Assembly: GCA_016933275.1 (NCBI GenBank)
Contig: JAFGBI010000175.1
Location: forward strand, 1 to 32,275
Origin: Polyangiaceae bacterium
GTDB lineage: Bacteria > Myxococcota_A > Polyangia > Polyangiales > Polyangiaceae
Reading direction: 5' to 3'
Length of the DNA stretch: 32,275 nucleotides
In this document: positions 7,402-15,446 of the stretch, piece after piece
How the letters are laid out: every line of letters starts with the position of its first letter
Position numbering within the stretch: the first letter of the stretch is position 1
The notes under the pieces: generated by a model
What the model was told of the DNA's origin: nothing
Databases searched by the model: none
The model's input: only the letters and a program-made list of their open reading frames with translations
Program-made: the position numbers and the translations under genes

Positions 7402-9096
7402 TCAGTCCTGGTTGAGCATCTTGAACTCGACGCGACGGTTGATGGCCCAGCAGGGCTCCGTCTCCTCGTTGCACTTCGGTCGGGACTCGCCGTAGCCCTC
7501 GGACTCGAGCCGGTTCTGCGCGATTCCGTGCTCGGCGAGGTACCTCATCACGGACGCCGCGCGCCGCTTGCTCAGGTTGAGGTTGTAGTTGTCGTTGCCA
7601 CGGCTGTCCGTGTGGCCATAGACACCGATACGGAGGTTCCCTCGCGCCTTCAGGAGTCCGACGACCTCGTCGAGGATCGGGAAGCTCACTGGCTTGATCT
7701 GCGCGCTGTTGTACTCGAACTGGATTGGCTCGAGGATCGCGATCTCACCCGATGCCTCGTCGATGCGGGCCAGGCCCGGGCAGCCGTGCTTCTCGGCGAT
7801 CTCGGAGGCCGGACCCGGCTCGGTCGGGCACTTGTCTTCTGCATCGGGGATGTTGTCGTTGTCGGCGTCCTTCTCCGGGCAACCATCCTCGTCCTCGATG
7901 CCGTCCTTGTCCTCCGGCGTATCCGGGCAGCGGTCCACCTCGTCCGGGATACCATCACCATCGCGGTCAGCACCCGCCGGGCAACCATCCGTAGGCTCCG
8001 GCTCTGCGCCGTCCTCCTTGATGTCCGGGCACTTGTCGATGTTGTCCGGGTATCCATCACCATCGCGATCGCTCTCGGTATCCTCGACGTCGGGGGCCGC
8101 GCGCCAGCGACGCGCGGGCGACGGAGGCTCCTTGTCCTTGATCGGGAACCAGTAGCCGATCTGGAGGAGCACCCGGAGATCGGGGGCGCCGTAGCCCGAG
8201 ATGATTCGGGTGCCCAGTCCGCCGTTCAGCCAGGCCCGGCGCTTCTTCGCGTCCAAGGCATAGCGTCCCTGCGCGAGCCACTCGAGGTCCGTGTTCCTGC
8301 CTTCGAGGAACGCATCTTCTCCGTTCGAATTCTGGATGCCGGTCGTGCCCCAGAGCTCGACGCCCGCACGGAGCCTGCCGTCCATGAAGGGCACGAAGCC
8401 ACCGACGGCCCACCGGAGATCCGAGGCGATCTGGAGGGGGCTGTTGTTGAGGCCGCGCTCCGGTCGGAAGTGGGGGCCGACCATGCCGGTGATGAAGAAC
8501 CGCTCGAACGCGAATTCGAGGTTCGTGAAGACCATCCCGGTCGTTATGTCGTCACCGGCGAAGGAGTCCTCGTACCCGGTGGGGAACCACATGCTGCCGC
8601 CGATGCCCCAGCTCGTCTTCTCCTGCCGGAGGAGGGGGATCCGAAGATCGAGGCGAGTGTCGTGCAGCGCTTGCGGTGCGGTGTCTGCGTTCGGTGCGTT
8701 GGGGATGTTCGACTCCTCGGCGGGATCCTCCCCGTTCATGTAGAGGCCGATCGGCACGGCGACGTTCACGCCGACGTGATTGGCGATCTCCGCGCCGGCC
8801 ATCAGGTAGACCATGAGCTGGTTGGCCATCGGATTGCCGACGTCGCGTTGGATGTCCCGGTTGTCGGTGACCGTCTCGTCCCGGAGCGGGTTCTGCGAGT
8901 AGCCGAGGGCGAGCGAGCCATAGAGGCGGGTCTCTTCGTGCATGTAGGGGCGCCACACGGTAAGCCCGTCATCGGGGGCTCCCCCGATCTGGATGCGGTC
9001 CAGGTAAAACGTCCTGTCTTGGGCGTTTGCCGGTAGGGCCGACAAGAGCCCCGCCATTACCATCGACCCCACGATCACGCGCCTTGCGTGGACCAT
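7402..9096 (-). CDS. OmpA-family outer-membrane protein with thrombospondin type 3 repeats
   Basis: A 564-aa protein. Residues 1-25 are a Sec signal peptide with likely cleavage after ANA. Residues about 30-335 look like an outer-membrane beta-barrel, with alternating aromatic strands and many GxxxxF/Y segments. Residues about 340-435 hold Asp-rich calcium-binding thrombospondin type 3 repeats (DRDGDGYPDNIDKCPD, DRDGDGIPDEVDRCPD). Residues about 450-560 are an OmpA C-terminal peptidoglycan-binding domain (FEYNSAQIKP, GHTDSRGNDNYNLNLSKRRA, NRRVEF). It should tether the outer membrane to the cell wall. The ATG at 9096 has a strong GGAGGA ribosome-binding site. This architecture is common in myxobacteria; no partner gene is obvious. 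Confidence 0.92.
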   Translation of the reverse strand: MVHARRVIVGSMVMAGLLSALPANAQDRTFYLDRIQIGGAPDDGLTVWRPYMHEETRLYGSLALGYSQNPLRDETVTDNRDIQRDVGNPMANQLMVYLMAGAEIANHVGVNVAVPIGLYMNGEDPAEESNIPNAPNADTAPQALHDTRLDLRIPLLRQEKTSWGIGGSMWFPTGYEDSFAGDDITTGMVFTNLEFAFERFFITGMVGPHFRPERGLNNSPLQIASDLRWAVGGFVPFMDGRLRAGVELWGTTGIQNSNGEDAFLEGRNTDLEWLAQGRYALDAKKRRAWLNGGLGTRIISGYGAPDLRVLLQIGYWFPIKDKEPPSPARRWRAAPDVEDTESDRDGDGYPDNIDKCPDIKEDGAEPEPTDGCPAGADRDGDGIPDEVDRCPDTPEDKDGIEDEDGCPEKDADNDNIPDAEDKCPTEPGPASEIAEKHGCPGLARIDEASGEIAILEPIQFEYNSAQIKPVSFPILDEVVGLLKARGNLRIGVYGHTDSRGNDNYNLNLSKRRAASVMRYLAEHGIAQNRLESEGYGESRPKCNEETEPCWAINRRVEFKMLNQD

Positions 9097-9258
9097 CTCT
9101 CCTCCAAGATCTGTGTCACTCCGGGCATTGTCCGCGCCGGACGTCTGGCCGAAACGCTAACCTGGGCGCCCTCGTATTGAAAGCCCCCGGTGCGCCCGGT
9201 TGGTGGATTTTCTGGAGGACGTCGAGGCCTTGCGGTGACGACACCCCCTCGAGGTCCA

Positions 9259-9273
9259 GCATGGTGCTTGCCA
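9259..9273 (-). promoter_or_regulatory. Possible sigma-54 (-24/-12) promoter upstream of the OmpA gene
   Basis: On the minus strand TGGCAAGCACCATGC has the GG-N10-GC spacing of RpoN promoters and matches TGGCAxG-N4-xTGC. It lies about 163 nt upstream of the OmpA start. Single chance matches are expected in G+C-rich DNA and no activator site was identified, so this is tentative. Confidence 0.22.
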
Positions 9274-9346
9274 AGCTCCAATCCCCTCGTAATTTTCCTC
9301 GGCCTTCCCTGCCTCCATCGAAGATTGGGCTTGCGCGCGTCGTTCC

Positions 9347-10588
9347 CTATCGTTCCGCAAAGACCTCACACACCCAGAGCGACCCGTCGGAGTCTTCGGC
9401 GAGCCCGACGCCCATTACGAGGTAGCGATCATCGAGCAGGGTTTCTCGGTGCGACGGACTCTGCCACAGCGTGCGATGGGCGCGCGCGAGGCTGGACGCC
9501 CGCGCGACGTTCTCACCGCCGACGCGCACCTTCACGTCCGCCGCCGCGAGTCGCGCCGGGAGGTCACCGTCTCCGACGTCGTGTCCAAGTGTTCGGGCGG
9601 CGCGCATCGCATGGGCGTGCGCCTCGGCGACGGCGGCGAGCTCTCGATCGACACCGAGCCCCCGGAGCCCCTCGCTCCTTCGGGCTGCGTTGATCATCGC
9701 TTCGAGCGCGCGGACCGGCTGGCGCTCCGTGTCGCCCGCGGTCTCGCCCGGCGCCGCCAGGGCGACGTACGTGTTTGGCGGGTCAACGTCCGCGTGGATG
9801 AGCGCCTCTACCACCGGTCGGGGTCCGGTCGTCGTGTCGATCAGCAGCTGTACGAGCCATTGCCCTGGCTCGGCGAGCGCGAAGCTGGCGCCCGCCTGCC
9901 CATCCGTGAGGTTGGTCGGCACCGGTCGCGGGCGGCCACGCGGGCCAAGGAGCACGACCTTGGCCGCCGTGGCCGGAACCAGCAGGTCGGCGGAGAGGCG
10001 GAGCCATGCCCCTGTACGAGAGCGTACGGGGAGCGGGGCGAGATCGGCGAGCACGTCCGCGGCGATCGCGATGAGGTGTCGATCGCCATCGGCGGCGACG
10101 GCCAGGCCCAGGCCGCACCGACGTTCCCCACCGTCACCGAAGCTTTCCAGCCACCGCTCGAAGGGTGGAGTGACGGTGTCCGGATCGAGCAGGGTGAAGG
10201 TGAGCGACCAGACGCGCGGCCATGCGTAGGGCGCGCCGGCGACTCGAAGTTCGAACGCGACTCGGGCGGAGTCGAGTTCGCCCGTGCCGCGTGCGTGGTC
10301 CTCGGCGAGCGCCTGGGCCGCCGCTGCGATCGCCGCGTCGGGAACGCCACATCGGCGCGTGAGCTCGGGTTCGACCACGGCTGGACCCGGTTGCGGCGAA
10401 CGCACCTCGGTCGCCCAACGCCCCGTCGCCTCCGTCTCCGTCGGTCCCCCTGGCGACGCGGTGCGCGCGGACGGTGTCGACGACCGCGAAGCCGAGCCGC
10501 ACGCGGCCTCCGCCATGACGACCGTCATTGCTACGATCGACCGCTGGATCGCACCGAGAGGTTTTTGCCGCGCCCGCCGTCGACGCAT
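9347..10588 (-). CDS. CAP/SCP-domain (PR-1-like) exported protein
   Basis: A 413-aa protein. The N-terminus is Arg-rich, followed by a hydrophobic segment ending MAEAACGSAS, which may be a non-canonical lipoprotein signal. Residues about 60-280 are an unassigned domain (VWSLTFTLLDPDTVTPPFER and strand-rich segments). Residues about 290-410 are a CAP domain: LEAMINAARRSEGLRGLGVD, AEAHAHAMRAARTLGHD, GGENVARA, LWQSPSHRETLLDD and SLWVCEVFAER. This matches the bacterial form with GEN and SPSHR signatures. CAP proteins are secreted; in bacteria their molecular activity is mostly unknown. The ATG at 10588 has only a weak ribosome-binding site. The gene lies 250 bp upstream of the OmpA gene on the same strand and diverges from the MCE gene. 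Confidence 0.82.
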   Translation of the reverse strand: MRRRRARQKPLGAIQRSIVAMTVVMAEAACGSASRSSTPSARTASPGGPTETEATGRWATEVRSPQPGPAVVEPELTRRCGVPDAAIAAAAQALAEDHARGTGELDSARVAFELRVAGAPYAWPRVWSLTFTLLDPDTVTPPFERWLESFGDGGERRCGLGLAVAADGDRHLIAIAADVLADLAPLPVRSRTGAWLRLSADLLVPATAAKVVLLGPRGRPRPVPTNLTDGQAGASFALAEPGQWLVQLLIDTTTGPRPVVEALIHADVDPPNTYVALAAPGETAGDTERQPVRALEAMINAARRSEGLRGLGVDRELAAVAEAHAHAMRAARTLGHDVGDGDLPARLAAADVKVRVGGENVARASSLARAHRTLWQSPSHRETLLDDRYLVMGVGLAEDSDGSLWVCEVFAER

Positions 10589-10631
10589 CCGCTGGCACAG
10601 TGTATGTCACCGGTCCGCGCTCGCCCATGGT

Positions 10632-10653
10632 GGTTCGGGGGTACCCCCGAACC
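10632..10653. promoter_or_regulatory. 22-bp perfect palindrome in a divergent intergenic region
   Basis: A perfect two-fold symmetric sequence consists of half-site GGTTCGGGGGT and its complement. Flanking GGTG and CACC extend the symmetry with a one-base offset. It sits in the 272-bp gap between the CAP-domain gene (start 10588, minus) and the MCE gene (start 10861, plus). It could be a dimeric regulator operator or a dispersed GC palindrome. Confidence 0.5.
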
Positions 10654-10860
10654 CACCCTCGAAGCGAGTCGAGCGCCGCGCCCCCGTGGGCTCCCGCTCC
10701 CGAATCCGCCCGCCAAGGACCCGCCACGCAGGCCGCCGAGCGGCAGGGCCGGGCGGCTTGGGTTGGGGACCGAACCACCCGGGGCCTCGAAGGCGCCGGA
10801 TCCGCCCTGGCACGCGAAGTCGACCGGCCCGTGGTCCCCTGCTAGGGTCGGGTGCGATCC

Positions 10861-12336
10861 ATGAACCGGATCTCGACGGCAGCGCGCGTGGGGGCTTTCG
10901 TCGTCGTGATGACGGGCGCGGCCATCTACGTCTATCGCTACGTCAGCGAGCAGGCCGGGGGCCAGGACGGCTACACCGTGTATTGCCTGATGAAGGACGC
11001 GCAGGGGGTCGCGCGGCATTCCCAGGTGAAGATGGCCGGCATCCCCATCGGCAACGTCAAGTCCGTACGCCTCGAGGGTGGCGTGGCCCGGGTCGATATC
11101 ACCGTCGACAAGAACGTTCCGCTCTACGATGATGCGTCCGTCTCCAAGGTGACATCGAGTCTACTTGGCGAGTACTACCTTGGTCTGGCCGCCGGGACCG
11201 AGGGCAAGCGGGTGCTGGGGGACGGGGATCAGGTGCGGTTCGTCACCGAGGCCACGACCACCGACGACATCATGAAGGATCTCTCCGAGATCGCGGCCGA
11301 CGTGAAGAAGGTCACCGGCGCGCTCGCCAAGTCGGTGGGTACCCCGAAGGGCGAGGACGAGATCCGAGAGACGCTGGCGAACCTCGCCCAGATCACGGAC
11401 AACCTGAACAAGATCGTGGCCGAGAACCGGCAAACCATCCGGTCCGTCCTGGTCAACGTCGAGAACATCACCAAGAAGGGCGAGCCCGAGATCGATCGCA
11501 TCCTCCAGAACGTTCGGGTCGTCACCCAGGATGTGCGCGATCTGGTGGCCCGGAGCGAGGCGGACGGCGTCGAGGCGGGCGAGCTGCGCCAGATCGTGGA
11601 GAAGGTGAACCGCTCCACGTCGAGCCTCGAGTCGGCGCTCGCCAACATCGATACGGTCACCCAGCGTCTCGAGAGCGGCGAGGGGACGCTCGGGCGGCTG
11701 AGCAAGGACGAGACGCTGATCGACGAGGTCCAGGGGGTGGTGGAGGGAGCCAACGAATTTGTCAGCGGGATCTCGCGACTGCAGACCCTGGTCGAGCTCC
11801 GGTCAGAGTACCAGTTCTTGGCCAGCACGACCAAGAGCTACGTCAAGCTCCGCCTCCAGCCACGCGAGGACAAGTACTACCTTATCGAGCTCATCAGCGA
11901 TCCCAAGGGCTACACCACCTACGAGCAGATCGACATCGACAGCACGAACCCCAACGACCCGCCGCATTACCGCGAGGTGCGGACCACCACCCGCAACCAG
12001 TTCCGGTTCTCCTTCGAGTTCGCCAAGTCCGTGGGCCCCTTCACCGGGCGGTTCGGGATCATCGAATCGACGGGCGGCGTGGGGCTCGACCTCTTGCTCC
12101 TCGACGACCGCTTCGAGCTGTCGCAAGACATCTTTGGATTCGGCGAGTTCGTTCCCTTCCGGTATCGCGTCCACGTCGGGTACGAGTTCGTCAATCACCT
12201 CTGGCTGTTGGCGGGCGTCGACGACATCCTGAGCGAGGATCGGCGGGACTACTTTCTCGGTCTGTCGCTGCGGTATAACGACCAGGATCTCCGGGCGATC
12301 GTACCGCTCGCGGGCTCTGCCGCCGGGGCGATGTAG
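10861..12336 (+). CDS. MCE-domain (MlaD-like) protein with C-terminal barrel-like domain
   Basis: A 491-aa protein. One transmembrane anchor (about residues 8-25) is followed by an MCE domain (about 35-115), with GVARHSQVKMAGIPIGNVKS and SSLLGEYYLGLAAG typical of MlaD/Mce substrate-binding subunits. Residues about 125-290 form a long helical, coiled-coil region. About 300-480 is beta-rich with repeated amphipathic strands (NQFRFSFEFAKSVGPFTGRF, YRVHVGYEFVNHLWLLAGVD, YFLGLSLRYND), resembling an outer-membrane barrel or its remnant. MCE proteins carry lipids between inner and outer membranes, usually with MlaE/MlaF; neither is present here. ATG 10861 is chosen; the in-frame GTG at 10852 is the alternative. 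Confidence 0.85.
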   Translation: MNRISTAARVGAFVVVMTGAAIYVYRYVSEQAGGQDGYTVYCLMKDAQGVARHSQVKMAGIPIGNVKSVRLEGGVARVDITVDKNVPLYDDASVSKVTSSLLGEYYLGLAAGTEGKRVLGDGDQVRFVTEATTTDDIMKDLSEIAADVKKVTGALAKSVGTPKGEDEIRETLANLAQITDNLNKIVAENRQTIRSVLVNVENITKKGEPEIDRILQNVRVVTQDVRDLVARSEADGVEAGELRQIVEKVNRSTSSLESALANIDTVTQRLESGEGTLGRLSKDETLIDEVQGVVEGANEFVSGISRLQTLVELRSEYQFLASTTKSYVKLRLQPREDKYYLIELISDPKGYTTYEQIDIDSTNPNDPPHYREVRTTTRNQFRFSFEFAKSVGPFTGRFGIIESTGGVGLDLLLLDDRFELSQDIFGFGEFVPFRYRVHVGYEFVNHLWLLAGVDDILSEDRRDYFLGLSLRYNDQDLRAIVPLAGSAAGAM

Positions 12337-12361
12337 GGCCGTCGAGCGGCCGCCTCCCCGA

Positions 12362-12384
12362 GCAGCAATCAGGTTGATTGCTGC
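12362..12384 (+). terminator. Candidate terminator hairpin after the MCE gene
   Basis: GCAGCAATCA and TGATTGCTGC form a perfect 10-bp stem around a 3-nt loop, 25 nt after the MCE stop codon. No T-tract follows (GTCATGTCAATAA), so it is a non-canonical terminator candidate. It precedes the hairpin repeat at 12459-12673 in the same convergent gap. Confidence 0.45.
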
Positions 12385-12458
12385 GTCATGTCAATAACCT
12401 AGGCCGGCGGGCGCCGGAACCAAACCGGCCAGGCCATCAGCGGTCAGCGGTCAGGTAG

Positions 12459-12673
12459 AACGTGGAGACCCTGATCGCTGACGCCTGATTGCTGATAGCC
12501 ACGAGGACATTTGAGAGATTTTCTGCCGGATCCGGTCAAGATCACACCGCCAAGGGACTAGAGCACCGAGCTGGCAACAGACCTCGCCCGAGGCGCCGTT
12601 GGAAACGTACCCTCGCTGGGCATGGGTACGTTTCCAGCGGCGCCGGTGCTGTTGGCAACCCGATCGGGGCTCT
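12459..12673. repeat. Dispersed hairpin element, copy 2 (full)
   Basis: The left arm (12459-12559) differs from 1-100 at only a few positions. The hairpin unit (12560-12673) is exactly 114 bp, as in copy 1, with 26 differences by hand count. The inner stem is 12592-12612 with 12624-12644, 21 bp with one G-T pair and an 11-nt loop. Five base pairs differ from copy 1 on both sides while pairing is kept. A run of short words related to ATCAGCGGTCAG precedes it at about 12436-12455. It lies between the convergent MCE (ends 12336) and Clp (ends 12701) genes. Confidence 0.88.
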
Positions 12674-12700
12674 CGTCGGCTACCTGGCGCCGCCGCTGCC

Positions 12701-15343
12701 TCATCGTGCGCGAGACGGCACACGCCGATGTCCGTGAAGCCTTCGTTCCTCGCTCTCGGTGTCGTGCTGGTGGTCGCGGGTACGGCTCGCCGGGGCTTCA
12801 TCGAGGACGTCGACGGTGACCTCGCCGTCGACCACGGTGACCCATACCACGCTGCCCTCGTCGAGCTCGCCGCGGAGGATGTGATCGGCGAGCGGCGCTT
12901 CGACTAGCCGCGCGATGGTGCGCCGGAGGGGCCGCGCACCGAGCGTGGGATCGTAGCCGCCGGCGTCGAGCAGGGCGTCGATGGCCTCCGGATCGCAGAC
13001 GAGCCGAGCTTTCCGCTCGAGAGCGAGTGCTTCGCCGAGGCGAGCGAGCGCTCGCCTCGCTATCTCCCGGACTAGGTCGCGGGCGAGGGGCGCGAAGACC
13101 AGGACCTCGTCGATACGGTTGTAGAGCTCGGGCGCGAGCGCCGTGCGAGCGGCCGCCACCACCCCGCGCTCCCGGTCTTCGATCGTGGGACCCGCGTCGG
13201 CGCCGAACCCCACCCGTCGCTTCACCCGTGCGCCGCTTTCGTCGGCGCCGAGGTTCGAGGTGAGGAAGATCACGGTGTTCGTGAAGTCCACTGTCCGCCC
13301 CCTCCCGTCGGTGAGGCGCCCCTCATCGAGCACGCCCAGGAACGCGAGCAGGACGTCGGGGTGGGCCTTCTCGATCTCGTCGAGGAGCAGCACCTGGTAG
13401 GGCCGGCGGCGCACCGCCTCCGTGAGCTGTCCGCCGGCCTCGTGCCCGACGTAGCCCGGGGGGGCGCCGATCAGTCGCGCTACCGCGTGCTGCTCTCCGT
13501 ATTCCGAGAGATCGATGCGGGTCATTGCCGTGTCCGAGTGGAACAAGACCTCGGCGACCGCCTTGGCCGTCTCGGTCTTGCCCACCCCGGTTGGCCCGAG
13601 CAGGAGGAAGCTGCCGAGCGGACGACGACCGACCAGCCCCGCCGCGTTGCGCCGGAGGATGCGGGCGATCCGATGGATCTCGGCTTCGTGGCCGACGACT
13701 CGCTCGGCCAGGATGCGCTCGAGATCGAGCATCCGCGCGCCGTCCGCCTCGAGGAGCCGCTCCACCGGCACGTCGGCCATCTCTGCGATGAGCTCGGCGA
13801 TCACCTCGACATCGACCGTACGTTCCGTTCGCCGTCTCGTGCGAGCGCCGGCGAGATCCGCGATCGCGATCACCTTCTCGGGGAGCGCTTGGCCCGGCAG
13901 GTAGCGGATCGACCAGTTTACGGCGCGCGCGAGCGCCGCTTCCGAGAACTCTACTCCGTGGTGGGCCGCGAGCCGCGCGCTGGCCGCCTCCGCGATCAGG
14001 AATGCCTCCTCGCGCCCCGGCTCCTCGAGCTCGACCACGGTGAAGCAGCGACCGAGCCCGGGATCGTTTCCCAGCACCCGCACCAACTGCTCGGGCGTGG
14101 CCGTGCCGAGGCAGGGGAGCGCCCCGCGAGCCAGCGCCGCCCGCAGCTCGCCCGCGATCTCGTCCGCTCCGTCCGCCGTGAAGAGCTGCGGTAGGTCATC
14201 GAAGAAGAGCACCACTCGACCGTGAGCGGCCACCTCCTTACGTAGGTTCGTGAACCGGTCGGCGAGCGCGCCGCGCACCCCGGTGCCGGCGAAGAGCTCG
14301 ACGACCGGGATCTCGACCACCACGCGATCATCGAACGAGCGACTGGGATCGCTCTCGACGATCCGCTGCGCGAGCCCCCGGATGGTGGCGGCTTTGCCCA
14401 CGCCAGGACGCCCGACGAAGAGGGGACTGTTGCCTTGCCGCTTGGCCAGGACGTCGAGGGCGCGCTCGATCTCCGCCTCCCGACCGACCACGGGGTCGAG
14501 CTCTCCCTGCTCCGCGAGGAGCGTCAGGTTTCTGCCGAGCGCGGTGAGCAGGGGGAACCGCTTGGGATCGATGGCGAAGCGGCTGGCTCCGGGGGTCAGG
14601 GCGGGCGGCACGGGCTTCTGGCGCCGGGGCAGCGGCCTCGCGGGAGCAGGCGACGGCACCTTGCCCGTCCTGCCCCGCTCCGCGGCGACCACCGGCGCCT
14701 TCTGCTTCGGCGGTGCGGGCGGCGAGGGGCCGTTGGCAGGGGTCGGCCCAACGGGTGGGTGATGGGGCGTGGGATCGCTCCTGCGATGGGGCCAGGTCCG
14801 CGCCTTCTCCGGGGGGACCAGCGGGATCGCCACCCCCGTGGGCCTACGTGGCGGCTGGGCCGGGTCGGTCCGCTCCGGGGTCACGGTCGCTGTGGCCTCG
14901 CGCGGCTCGAACGCGGAGCCGACCAGTCGGCGCCGTCCGATGAGCCCGAGCGCGACGTTCAACGCGATGGTGCGCAAACGGCCCACATCGACCCCGAGCT
15001 CGGCTGCTGTCCGGTGAGCGAGGGAACGGCGGTCACTCAGTAGCGCCACCAAGAGATGGGGGGCGCTCGGCTCGGACAATCCCATGTTGGTTGCCACGTC
15101 GTGCGCGCGCAAAATCGCGTTTCGCAGCGGATCCTGGGGACTCTCGGCCTGGCTCCCCGCGGCGGAGAGGATCGCCTCGCCGCTGAGGCGGCGCTCGACG
15201 AGCAGATCCGCGGCCGCGCTCGGCCGGCTGGCGATGGCGGCGAGGAGGTGGGCAGTGGTAGCCGTCTCGTGGCGAGTCCGAGCGAGCTCCTCCGCGAGCT
15301 CGGTGAGGGCCAGTACTTCGGACCGATGGCGCGATCCCGTCAT
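12701..15343 (-). CDS. Clp-type double AAA+ ATPase (ClpA/ClpC-like) with degenerate first module
   Basis: An 880-aa unfoldase. Residues about 5-145 are a Clp N-domain (LTELAEELARTRHETATTAH), followed by a Pro-rich linker (about 160-275). The first AAA module (about 280-530) has Walker A GRPGVGKAA, but Walker B reads FFDDLPQL instead of FxDE, and the pore loop is AGTGVRG where Tyr is expected. There is no ClpB-type middle domain. The second module (about 545-830) is canonical: LLLGPTGVGKTETAKA, pore loop GYVG, Walker B LLLDEIEKAHPDV, sensor 2 GARPLRRTI. VGF near residue 710 matches the ClpP-docking loop of ClpC proteins. ATG 15343 is preferred; the upstream ATG at 15448 would add 35 residues and overlap the divergent protease gene. 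Confidence 0.88.
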   Translation of the reverse strand: MTGSRHRSEVLALTELAEELARTRHETATTAHLLAAIASRPSAAADLLVERRLSGEAILSAAGSQAESPQDPLRNAILRAHDVATNMGLSEPSAPHLLVALLSDRRSLAHRTAAELGVDVGRLRTIALNVALGLIGRRRLVGSAFEPREATATVTPERTDPAQPPRRPTGVAIPLVPPEKARTWPHRRSDPTPHHPPVGPTPANGPSPPAPPKQKAPVVAAERGRTGKVPSPAPARPLPRRQKPVPPALTPGASRFAIDPKRFPLLTALGRNLTLLAEQGELDPVVGREAEIERALDVLAKRQGNSPLFVGRPGVGKAATIRGLAQRIVESDPSRSFDDRVVVEIPVVELFAGTGVRGALADRFTNLRKEVAAHGRVVLFFDDLPQLFTADGADEIAGELRAALARGALPCLGTATPEQLVRVLGNDPGLGRCFTVVELEEPGREEAFLIAEAASARLAAHHGVEFSEAALARAVNWSIRYLPGQALPEKVIAIADLAGARTRRRTERTVDVEVIAELIAEMADVPVERLLEADGARMLDLERILAERVVGHEAEIHRIARILRRNAAGLVGRRPLGSFLLLGPTGVGKTETAKAVAEVLFHSDTAMTRIDLSEYGEQHAVARLIGAPPGYVGHEAGGQLTEAVRRRPYQVLLLDEIEKAHPDVLLAFLGVLDEGRLTDGRGRTVDFTNTVIFLTSNLGADESGARVKRRVGFGADAGPTIEDRERGVVAAARTALAPELYNRIDEVLVFAPLARDLVREIARRALARLGEALALERKARLVCDPEAIDALLDAGGYDPTLGARPLRRTIARLVEAPLADHILRGELDEGSVVWVTVVDGEVTVDVLDEAPASRTRDHQHDTESEERRLHGHRRVPSRAR

Positions 15344-15446
15344 TTGGGCAAGAGGGCTCCTATCCGAGCCCGGAGGATGCTCACGCTCGGTTCGAATCGG
15401 GCAAATTTGCGGGCCGACCTCCGAGGGTTGCCCTAGTCTAGGCGTC

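Noticed and set aside
31..12737. Two short open frames (31-237 and 12489-12737) whose translations begin alike (MLIATRT)
   Set aside because: The similarity comes from the shared DNA repeat; the frames diverge after a one-base insertion, which argues against a conserved protein.
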